Below are positions 24,836 to 33,530 of a stretch of DNA of 64,000 nucleotides, piece by piece. A program made the position numbers and the translations under genes. The notes beneath the pieces are model-generated. The model did no database searches. It was given only the letters and a program-made list of their open reading frames with translations, and had not been told where the DNA came from. Each line of letters opens with the position of its first letter. Positions within the stretch are counted from its first letter, which is position 1. Origin of the DNA: Pyropia haitanensis (Eukaryota > Rhodophyta > Bangiophyceae > Bangiales > Bangiaceae); contig SDUX01000002.1 in the NCBI GenBank assembly GCA_008729055.1, forward strand, positions 934,496 to 998,495. Reading direction: 5' to 3'.

Positions 24836-26912
24836 ATGTCTTCACCGGCGGTGCGGCCACAGGCCGTCCCCTACCGTGACGGCCGCTGCGGGACGGCCGC
24901 TTCCCCCTCGTGCCGCTCGCCGCGGTCACCCTGGACGTGGGCGCTGGCCGCCGCCGCGGTGGCGATTTCCGGCGCCGCAGCGGCGGTGCGCCCTGCCGCG
25001 GCGCATAGCTTCCTCACCCACCCCCTCCCAGCGTGGGAAGCGGTTGCGGGATGCCGCGTGGGTGGCACACCCGGGTTTATGTACAACTGCCGGGGGCCGT
25101 GCCCCAACGCCGGTGGCTACGGCCTGCGGGAGGGCCTGGATGAAGCGCACCCAACCGCTGTGTGGGCGCGAGGCGAGTCTGTTGAGATCCGCTGGGCGAG
25201 GTACGTGTTGTGCGGGGGGTAGGCGGGTGGGCGGGCGGGGGCGGCGTTATCTCTGCGGGACGGACCGACGGGCTGCAGTGTGGGACTGGGAGGCTGCGAG
25301 CGAAGTGTGTGTGAGGGTCCGCTGCCGGGGGCGGGGGGGGGGCGCGCCGCCTGTTTTTCGGCATGTGTTGCAGTGTTGGTGGACGCGCTCGATTCCCATG
25401 CCGCGAGTGGTGCTAACCAGCTTCGGTTCCGTCTTTTGGTTCTTCCGGTTTTGTTGCCATCTCTGCTCCTCCTTGCATCCGTCCCCCATCACGCCGCGTG
25501 TACGAAAGGAACAACCATGAGGGCGGCTTTGTGCGGCTCGCACTGGTGCCGCTAGAGTATCGGGACAACCCAGGTACGTGCTCGCGGCGTTTGTGTGAGG
25601 TGGATCTGGTGCGGGAGCGGATTGTGGGCGGGCTTGGTGACGGCGGTAGGGAAGTCTGCGGTAACCTGCTGTTGGACATGACGCGTGCTGTTGTGTCGAA
25701 TAGATACTGACCGCGTCGTCTGCTTGCTCTTTTGTGCATCTTCCTTGGCCTTGCTGTTCTTGGTCTGGTGCGATTATCGGCGCGCATCCCTTTCGTCGCG
25801 CGACTCTCTGGCACGCCTCCCTTGTCTCGTGCACGGTCGCAGAGATGCACAAGAAGTACGCGTTCCACTTTCAGTGCTTCCGCAGCGACCCGTTCACGTG
25901 CAAGACCAAGGCGGAGCGGCTGATCGATGGATGGTTTGATGAAAAGAACGTGGCGTACAAGACGCACGTCAAGGTGCCCCGGCACATCCCCAACGGCATC
26001 TATGTGTACGTTTTCTTCATGGCCAGTCTATTTACTCTCTTGATGGTGCTGTGCAATGATGCTCAGTTGCTGCCACACCTGGTGGCTGCCATCTGTGGCG
26101 TGTGGGTGGCAGAACCCGGTGCATTCGTTGGACTGGTTTTGTGGGTTCCATCCATCGAGTGCTTGCGCTAACCACCCACGTCATGCCTTTTGTCTGCGGC
26201 TGGCTGTTTTTGTTGTTTGCTCTCCTGCCATGCATTTTTGACCCTTTCCTGCCCCCCTCCCCCTCCATTTCCGTCGCGCACTGCCGCACGCAGTCTTGGC
26301 TGGGTCTGGTATGGGGGCCTTCATTCGGACATGCCATGGACGAGCTACTATGGCGACTACTATTCGTGCGCGTACGTTCGCATCCATGGTGGCGGCCCAC
26401 TCTCGTGGTCTCACCAGCCCACCTGGTGGCCCGGCCGGTCATCGCTCTTCCCAAACGTCTGTGAGACGTCGGCCAACAAAATTGGGCAGTGCCCGGAGGA
26501 GCCCTGCGTGGACCGCCCTCGGGAGTTGCGGGTGCCTGCCGAGTTTGAGAGCGGCGCCATGCCCCCTCGCCTGTGGCGCGACATGTACCCGGCTGTTGAC
26601 AATCAGACGGACGCGCCGGCGCCGACGCCTGCGGGGGAGCTGCCCCCCGACCAGGAGGAGCTCATCTCCCCAGTGGCCTACCTGCGCCCGACGCCGACGC
26701 CAGCGGTGAAGCAATACGACAGGTACGTGCAGGCCTCATCCCCAGCAGCCGATGAGGACGACACGCCTGCCGACGAGCTGATTGACGCACCCGACCTGGA
26801 ATTCGAGGGCGAAGATGAGTCTGGCGGCATGCAGGCGGGAGGTACCGAGGCGCAGCCGGTGGACGTATACACCTTGGAGCGTGCAGGTGCGCAAGCCGAC
26901 TCGAAGAACTGA
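24836..26912 (+). CDS. Secreted LPMO-like (PF03067-type) protein with N-terminal His, four exons
   Basis: Lytic polysaccharide monooxygenases use a copper ion held by the mature N-terminal His and a second His to cleave polysaccharides oxidatively. Exons are 24836-25200, 25509-25573, 25843-26005 and 26294-26912 (403 residues; all donors GTACGT). A hydrophobic signal segment (WALAAAAVAISGAAAAV) ends in PAAA just before His57 of HSFLTHPLP, so cleavage would expose His57. His125 lies in NNHEGGFVRLALVP, the place of the second brace His. Then come the GIYVLGWVWYGG strand pair and GDYYSCAYVRI, the family's terminal Cys strand with a Tyr candidate for the axial site. Cys pairs at GCR, YNC/GPC and QCF/FTC suggest disulfides. 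A Pro-rich then acidic tail (about 150 residues) follows. The substrate (wall galactan, xylan, mannan or chitin) is unknown. Confidence 0.8.
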
Positions 26913-27485
26913 GGCGGTGGCGGTGGCGGTGGCGTTGGGGGGGACGACAGCCAGAGCCCAAGCCTGTCGCGATGTTGTACACCCGAGACCAGCCGTGCCG
27001 GGCGTACTGCTGGGGGTCGGCACGCTGCTGCCCTGGACACGCTTCACTCTGCATCTTCTGCGTCGTCGTTAACTGGCAGTTGCCTGCCGATGCTCGTGGG
27101 GTGCGCCTGCAGCCTGCTGACGAGGCGTTGTGGCAAGATGGGGTGGCGTCTGTGTTGTTGGGGCGCATCTTGAACGGGACGCGGGGGTTGTGGAGGAGCA
27201 AACTGGAGCGAAACTCGTACACAATGCGTTGCGTAGAGAGAGTACGTTTTTGGGACTGTAATTCGATCGCCATGTGTTCCACTCGACCAGGCCTGCGCGC
27301 AGTCCCTCGCCTGCGTCGCCATCTCTGGCCAGCCTCGCGCTCTGGCCCCCACCCCACCCCGTGCCGTACGCGCCGCAGCGCCCGGGAGGAACTGTTCCCC
27401 TGCTTACCTTCCTCTTTGTCTCTTCCAGTCCCCCGAGAGCACACAGCCGCGGCTCCAACCTGTGTGTGTGCCCGCAGCGGCCGCC
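26913..27485. other. LPMO-like gene 3' region and leader of the next ORF
   Basis: Contains a GTACGT donor-like site at about 27241 and a CCCGCAG acceptor-like site ending at about 27476, ten bases before the next ATG. A leader intron for the following ORF is plausible but unproven. Confidence 0.3.
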
Positions 27486-27977
27486 ATGCCGCCCTCCCTC
27501 CCGCCTGTGGTGCGCTCCATCCTCGCCACTCTGCTGCTGCGGCTGTTCGCCCCCGGCCGACGGGGACCGCCGGCACCACGGTTGCCCCCCCCCCAGCCGC
27601 CCCCTCCTCCCACCCCTCCCCCGTCAACTCCACCGTCAAGCGAGCAAATAGCCGCGGCGGCAGCAGCGACGGCGTCCATGGCGCCGTGGGAGCGCTACCA
27701 CTTGGACCCGCCGCCCCCTGGGGGAACCCCGCGCAGCCAGCGGGTGCTCAATTGGTGTCTGCTGGTGCTCGCTCCCGTCGGGATGGCGTGGGAGTGGAAG
27801 ACGGGCAACTTGCGCGTGCCAGGGGGCGGTGCGGCAGCGGGGGTATGGGGCAGGCAAGCCGTGGCAGCTTCGGGGACGGCTGCGTCGAACGAGGGAAATG
27901 GAATTGCAGAGGTGTGGAGAGAAGGCAGCGTGGGATGGGAGTCATCTGGTGACGGGGAGGACGGGGGCGAACGTTGA
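27486..27977 (+). CDS. Small Pro-rich ORF with one hydrophobic segment
   Basis: 163 codons from an ATG in GCCGCCATGCC context. The N-terminus VVRSILATLLLRLFAPGRR is an amphipathic, basic stretch that could target an organelle. A Pro-rich linker follows, then PWERYHLDPPPPGGTPR and a candidate membrane helix (LNWCLLVLAPVGMAWEW). The last 50 residues lose coding character, so a splice donor may lie near 27830-27850. No family recognised. Confidence rests on the start context, codon bias and the helix. Confidence 0.4.
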   Translation: MPPSLPPVVRSILATLLLRLFAPGRRGPPAPRLPPPQPPPPPTPPPSTPPSSEQIAAAAAATASMAPWERYHLDPPPPGGTPRSQRVLNWCLLVLAPVGMAWEWKTGNLRVPGGGAAAGVWGRQAVAASGTAASNEGNGIAEVWREGSVGWESSGDGEDGGER

Positions 27978-28567
27978 CCGAGTGGGCACTCTTTGTTGTT
28001 GGGGGGGGGCATGGGGAGGTGTTGGCCGAGTGTGCTGAAGGACAGACGTGCGTTCTTCCTGACGAGAGACTGATGGCGCACCTGGCTTGTTGATAATATC
28101 ATCCCATTGTCCCATTGGCGTTTGTGTCTCTGTACCTGTCTCTGGCTCGCGAAGTGATGTGTTGGGGGGGGTCGGGAGTTGTGTTTTGCGAACGTGTCGT
28201 TGCGTGTCTCTCGGGCCGACACCTATCCTCCTTTCCACGTAAAATTCAAGAAAGAAGCGATGGCGTATCCACCTGTACTTGACGGCAGGATTTAGTCCCT
28301 ATCTCGCCGTATACGGTTGATCCCTCGCAGCTGTCCCTCGACGACGCCCGTATCCGGAGCAAAACCGGCTGGCCTCAGGTCTGGCTGAACGACCCCCCCC
28401 TGAACGTGCGTGCGGTGCCCACGCACTGCCTGCGCGTCGGTCCAGCGCTCCCGCCCACGCATCGAGCCCTCCTCGCCGGGGTGGCGATCGGTCACGACCC
28501 ACGGGTTCCCCGCTCCCCCCCCGGCGATCCCTCCCTCCCCTGTTGGTTGTGCCCGGTGACCTTCACC
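27978..28567. other. Intergenic, upstream of NAC beta
   Basis: Lower GC up to about 28300. Contains an AT-rich patch at 28087-28110. No ORF of note; presumably the NAC beta promoter and leader. Confidence 0.45.
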
Positions 28568-29149
28568 ATGGAGGGCGATGCGCCACCGGCGATTAACGCT
28601 GAGAAGCTCGCCAAGCTGCAGCGCATGGCGGCCGGGGTCCGCACGGGCGGCAAGGGCTCCGTCCGCCGCAAGAAGAAGGCGGCGCATAAGAATGCGCCCA
28701 CGGACGACAAGCGTCTGCAGGCTACCCTGAAGCGCATCGGGGTGAACACGCTGCCCAACATTGAGGAGGTCAACATCTTCCGCGAGGGCGGCGACAAGAT
28801 CATCCACTTTTCGTCGCCGAACGTGCAGGCCGCGGTGGGGGCCAACACCTTTGTCATTGGTGGCTCGTCGGCGATGAAGGACCTGCAGGACATGCTGCCG
28901 GAGATTGCTGACCAGCTGAGCCCTGCCAACCTGCAGTCGCTGATGGCGACGCTCAACGGTGGTGCCCTTGCTGGGATGGGGGCGGCACCGACGCCGGCTG
29001 TCGCGTCCGGCGGTGCTGCCGCGGGGGGTGATGACGATGACGATGACGACGTGCCGGACCTGGTGGAGAATGAGAACTTTGAGGCTGCGGCCGCCGCCGG
29101 TGGGTCGACGGAGGAGGGCGTGGAGGAGGTGGATGCAACAGGGTCTTAG
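28568..29149 (+). CDS. BTF3: Nascent polypeptide-associated complex subunit beta (BTF3-like)
   Basis: NAC beta pairs with NAC alpha and binds ribosomes through a basic N-terminal motif to shield emerging chains. 193 residues, single exon, start in CACCATGG. The order is as in the family: KLAKLQRMAAGVRTGGKGSVRRKKK (ribosome-binding basic run included), a DDKRLQATLKRIGVN helix, LPNIEEVNIF, IIHFSSPNVQAAVGANTF (NAC barrel), then LQDMLPEIADQL and an acidic tail (GDDDDDDDVPDLVENENFE). Ala-rich spacers near the C-terminus are local flavour. No oddities. Confidence 0.97.
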   Translation: MEGDAPPAINAEKLAKLQRMAAGVRTGGKGSVRRKKKAAHKNAPTDDKRLQATLKRIGVNTLPNIEEVNIFREGGDKIIHFSSPNVQAAVGANTFVIGGSSAMKDLQDMLPEIADQLSPANLQSLMATLNGGALAGMGAAPTPAVASGGAAAGGDDDDDDDVPDLVENENFEAAAAAGGSTEEGVEEVDATGS

Positions 29150-30892
29150 ACAGCGTGGTATGATTGCAATTTTCTCTTTGTGGTGGTGTCTATTCAGGCT
29201 CTGTTCCGTCGGCTGGTGTGTTCTGGCGCCCCGTGCTCTCCCGTGCACAGCTCGGGGTGACAGCCTGGGCCGTGGAGGTGCCTGGAGCGCGGCTGTGAAG
29301 GGTTGAGTGCTTGGCTCTTCCGCCGTTCCCCGCGAGCATGGGCGACGTTCCGACGCGCGAAGCGGCATCTGCGCGCCAGCGATGTGGCTTGGTCATCCTC
29401 ACTTCTCCAGTCTCAGGTCCTTTGAAGACCCGCGCACGGGCGCATAGACCCGCGCCCGGGCGCATGGGATCTGTAGCTCTCCGTGATAGTGTGTCCTGCG
29501 CGCTCATGCGCTGCAGTACCACTCCGCAGCGCGTCTACTGCTGACGGCAAGCTCGCAAGCGATAACCGTTCCCGACTCAGCCTGTCGGGGACGGGATAGA
29601 GCGACTGTTGCGTTGTGCACACACACGAGTGTGAACGCATGGCGGCGGCGCCGAAGGCGGCAGCACGGGGCAGGGGGAGGGTGCCGCGGCGCCAGCGCCA
29701 TACCCCCCTCATCCGCTCGATGGCGGCAGCGCCGTCCGCCTGCACCCTCGGCTCGGGCTGGCTCGTCGGGCGCCGCGTCCGCACCGTTGGCGTGGCCGTC
29801 CCCGACAAGTGATGGCGACAGCACGACAGCAGAGGCGGCGGCGGCGTGCTGCGGCGTCGGTACCGGCAGACGCCAGGACCCACACCCGCCGAACCCTGCG
29901 GTCGTGTGCGCGTAGGCCGCGGCCGCGACGGCGAGCTCTCCCGCCACCCTCGAAGCCAACACCGCCGCCGCGGCTGTGGTTTCGCCGTCGCCCCCGCCGC
30001 TGCCCAGACCCGTCACGAGGGGGGGTAGGGGGGGGGAGTGGGGCGGTGCCCGCGGTGGCGATGTGGAGGCGGACGCCACCCCGCCGGCCCTCGGCACGCC
30101 GCGCACCCCCGCCACCGCCGTCCGCTGCCACCGTCATCGCGCCAGCCCTGTGCCACTCGGCGGTGAGCGGCGTCTCGGCAGAGGCCCCCAGGAGTGCCAC
30201 GATGTGACCGGCCTCCCCTCTGACGCCGCCAGGGTGGCGCCGACGGAGACGGGGACGCCCGCGACGGCCGCCGCCGCCGCAGCCGCCGCCACCGCCATCA
30301 CCCTGGCCACGTCCCTGATAGGGTGAGGGGGGCTGACACCCACCCTTGCCATTCAACGGAGCCTCGTAGGTTCTCATGCAGATACAGATGACGATGCGAG
30401 AACGAACGCGCACGGTGGGGTAGCAAGGCCGCTAATGCCCATGTTCGTAGCATAGTCTCGTACCGCAAACGGGTTCCGGTCAAGCCCAGCACAGCGTAAG
30501 TGGTACACCGTCGACGGTAGGTCTGAACGACCGGTGGGACCAGAGAAGAAAACGTGGTAGCCCGTAGCACCCGCGCAACGTACAGCAGCAGTGGCGCTGC
30601 CGTCCGTACCCCGCCTAGGAGTACACACATGGAACAAGGATGAGCCCCTAGACTCACTGCAGGACGATGCGGAGAGCGATAAACACAGTCTTGGCATGTC
30701 GATATAGATGCTCGAGGACTGGACAACCCGGGTAGACCTGGTCTTGCGGGGATGATGGTGCAGAAGACGGGCAGGGAGTGGCACAGCCCAGTCCGGGATG
30801 GGAGCAGCCTCTGGCGTGCAGCGGTGCTCGTCCAGTCTCCACCACACTATGGACTTCAGAAGAACTTGTGGCGGAAAAGTTAAAAATAGCTC
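29150..30892. other. Unresolved stretch, possible minus-strand exons
   Basis: Between about 30300 and 29640 the minus strand has protein-like pieces in different frames: MAVAAAAAAAAVAGVPVSVG from ATG 30298, GHIVALLGASAETPLTAEW near 30230-30150, and ASRVAGELAVAAAAYAHTTA near 29960-29890. They may be exons of one gene or frame-broken coding sequence; I cannot join them with confidence or name a family. From 30400 the GC content drops. Confidence 0.25.
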
Positions 30893-30917
30893 CACACCGA
30901 TGGACATGCGCTCTGCT

Positions 30918-30960
30918 TGAGCCAAAAAAAAAAACTTTTTGGATATAACTTTTTGGCTCA
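30918..30960. repeat. Perfect 11-base inverted repeat (hairpin)
   Basis: TGAGCCAAAAA at 30918-30928 pairs with TTTTTGGCTCA at 30950-30960. The loop carries a second copy of AACTTTTTGG. Flanks share a direct repeat of the form CACCGATRGACATG on both sides (about 30895 and 30959). It could be a small mobile element, a transcription terminator or a promoter part. Confidence 0.75.
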
Positions 30961-30976
30961 CCGATAGACATGCTCT

Positions 30977-31180
30977 GAGTGGGGTGTGATAACAGGGGGG
31001 AGTGATCACACCCCCCGAACAGTACCTATGGGGGGGGTCGGATCACATGTGATCAAACGCCCCCCGGAGGTCGTGAGTGGTGTTTGATAAGAGGGGGGGG
31101 TGTTATGCAGTGATCAAACCCCCCACAGCACCTCTGGGGGGGAGTCGGATCACACGTGATCAAACGCCTCCCAGCCGGTC
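30977..31180. repeat. Two imperfect tandem ~100-base units with GATCACRYGTGATC palindromes
   Basis: Unit 1 (about 30977-31072) and unit 2 (about 31075-31180) both open with GAGTGG..TGATAA, contain a G run, a TGATCA..CCCCCC segment and a ..CGGATCACRYGTGATCAAACGC core, and end in GGTC. The cores hold the palindrome GATCACATGTGATC (31041-31054) and GATCACACGTGATC (31148-31161). Confidence 0.8.
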
Positions 31181-31980
31181 GGGCCTGCGCCGTCCGCCTA
31201 CTACTTGAACCATGAGTTGAGCTGAAATCGCCATCGCACATCTCAGAGCATACCCAACCAATAGGGAAAAGTACCACGTGGCAGAAATTGACCGGATCCT
31301 GTCTTGTCATAGGCTGTGGACGTGCGCGACCCCCTGTCCCACATCAGGACGGGCGGCGGGTGGCGCGGCAGGGAGGCAGAGACAAGTCAGATGGGGCGGG
31401 GCGGGATGGATCCTAGCGCTATGTCTCTGCTTTAAAAGGCGACAGATGCTGAAGACGACTTCGCTTGAGGATGCGTTATATTTGTACCAGGCCTCTGTTC
31501 CAGAGGTGCCACATGAGCCCACCCGCTGGGTCTGCCACCTTGGTAAGGAACGCCGCGTTCCTCAGGTGGACAGCGGCGGCGGGCGGCGGCGGCAGCAGGG
31601 CCCCGCCGCGGCGCGGTCCCCGCCCCCCCATTCCCCACACGCACGCCAGCCGTGGGGCGCTGTTGCTCCCGCCGGCGGTCGGGGATCGGCCAGGTGCGCC
31701 TCGGGCGCCAGGGTGGCTGGCAGACGCGACGCACACCCCGCTCCGTTTCGGTCGGCGGCCTGCCACGGTGGCACGCCGCCCTGCTGGCGTCTGCTTCGTG
31801 CCGACGAGGACGCCCCTGGACTTGTGCTCCCTGTGGTTGGGCTCGGTTCGGTGCGGTGCGGTGCGGTGTGGTGCGGTGCGGCACGGCACGCGCGGCTGTA
31901 GCCCGCGGGCCCGGCAGAGCAAGGATGGCGTTGCAGAATCTGTGTGCCCTATCGACGCAGTCACTACCGGTCGTTCCTAG
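31181..31980. other. Intergenic with a GGTGC microsatellite
   Basis: No supported gene. A 5-base repeat (GGTGC/GGTGT, about 31847-31890) reads as short Cys/Gly/Arg strings. The end of the stretch, TTCCTAG at 31974-31980, could serve as a splice acceptor for the following ORF. Confidence 0.35.
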
Positions 31981-32556
31981 GCTGTGTCCGGCTCCGACGA
32001 CACCGCTGCCGTCAGCAGCAGCAGCCGGGGCAGTATCGGTAGCGACTGCGGTGGCGTTCGCCCTGCCCCCGCCGCTGCGGCCTTACTGCCGCCCCCTCCC
32101 CGCTCTCTCCGGCTCGCCCTCGCGCCCGATGCCCACGGCATCGACGTGGACGGCCCTTGCCAGCGGGGCGACTCGGTCACTGGCTGCCCCGACAGGATCT
32201 ATCGCATCATCGGCCACGCTGAGGATCTCATACAGTACGAGGGAATGCCGGGCCCCTTTCCAAGCCGGCGGTTTGCGCGCCACGCACGGGGGCGGCGGGC
32301 GGCCGTCCTCTTCGACAGTGAAAGAGTGCAGAGCGGCGCCGTCCAGACACTTGCGACCAGGCACGTCACCGCCCCGCGAGGGCCGATAGCCGACACACCC
32401 GCCGCCTCTGTCGCCGCCGTCGTCGCCGCCGCCGCCACCGCCGCCGTCGCGGCACCCCTGCGTCGCCCGCTGGTCACGCCCCTGGCCGGCGCGTGGCAGA
32501 CGACGCGGCGGCAGACGGCGCCCGGCTGTAGCCGTCGCTCTTTGCCCGCCCGATAG
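31981..32556 (+). CDS. Doubtful ORF or internal exon
   Basis: Open from just after a TAG at 31978-31980 to a TAG at 32554-32556, with no early ATG, so it would have to be an internal or last exon using the CTAG acceptor. The middle reads DRIYRIIGHAEDLIQYEGMP and RRAAVLFDSERVQSGAVQTL with fairly GC-rich third positions. The minus strand over the same bases is also open and protein-like (HSFTVEEDGR, SLVLYEILSVADDAIDPVG). I cannot settle the strand. No family recognised. Confidence 0.22.
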   Translation, partial: AVSGSDDTAAVSSSSRGSIGSDCGGVRPAPAAAALLPPPPRSLRLALAPDAHGIDVDGPCQRGDSVTGCPDRIYRIIGHAEDLIQYEGMPGPFPSRRFARHARGRRAAVLFDSERVQSGAVQTLATRHVTAPRGPIADTPAASVAAVVAAAATAAVAAPLRRPLVTPLAGAWQTTRRQTAPGCSRRSLPAR

Positions 32557-33530
32557 CTCGGACGGCGCGCCCCCGCGCATGTGAGCGACCGACCCCGCTC
32601 GTACGTCCTGCGTGCATTTGTGTTTGGTGTTCCGCGCCAACCTGCAACGGCCTCGCCACGTGCGCGGCCGCGGCCGGCCCGTGGCGGTCCTCACTGCCCG
32701 GGCGGGCTGCGGGTGAAGGGCACTGGCGGCGACGCTGGGCGGATTGTGGGTGAAGGGAACTGGCGGTAGTGGTGGGGGGCCCCGCAGCGTTTCTGTTTCT
32801 TCTTTTTCCGTCTCCCCGCTTGGATGTTCCAGAGCGCGAGACGCGCTGGGGCCGCCTCCCGCGATGCCCACAGATCCGGCGTACCGTACGAGGCCCGTTG
32901 TGCCCACAGTTTCTTCCGAATCCACGATGCTCATCCCATTGGCTGCGCGCTCTAGCGAACCCCCGTGTAATGCCATGCAGCAGGGGGCTACTGGAGGGGG
33001 ACCCCCTGTTGTGTTGTGGCCGCGGCAGGGGCGATCTCACTGGCAGAGCTCCCACATCCCCCTGCGTGGGCGCCTGCCGCGGGTCGGTGGCGCGACGCCA
33101 GAGGACGCGCGTCGCGTCGCGGCAGCGGAGGACTCTGGCAGCCGTGGCCAGCCACCGGCTGCCGCCTTCCACGTTGTTTCCAGTGGGCACCAGCCAGAGG
33201 GGCGCGTCCATCCGACGGTGGACCCCCTGCGCCGTACTTGGAACGCCGCCGCCGCCGGCACCCCCACACGCGTATTTCGATACTGTATTCTGTTTGCCAA
33301 AGAAAAGCCTCGTTGATCCGGTACGGGGCCAATCCGCGGCTCCCCCCCCCCCACTCGCAGCCGGCGTCGCATTTGCCCAGAACAGAAACAGCCAGCAGGC
33401 GTTGCAGGTCGGGGTGTGCCTGACGCGCATCGGTGCTGTCAGTGGCTGGCGCAACGCCGGCAGGGTCCGCGTCCCCCGCGGGGGACAGACGCTCCCGCGA
33501 GACGTGCACGCGCGCGGCCGAGTGTCTGCG
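32557..33530. other. Intergenic, no gene recognised
   Basis: Long overlapping ORFs on both strands lack any conserved feature and mostly reflect high GC. Confidence 0.35.

Noticed and set aside
26720..26735. A GTACGTG donor-like site inside the last LPMO-like exon
   Set aside because: The frame stays open and protein-like through it, and no acceptor at a workable distance restores a frame.
30374..31009. 211-codon minus ORF over the hairpin
   Set aside because: It reads through the hairpin and the poly-A tract and shows no conserved feature.
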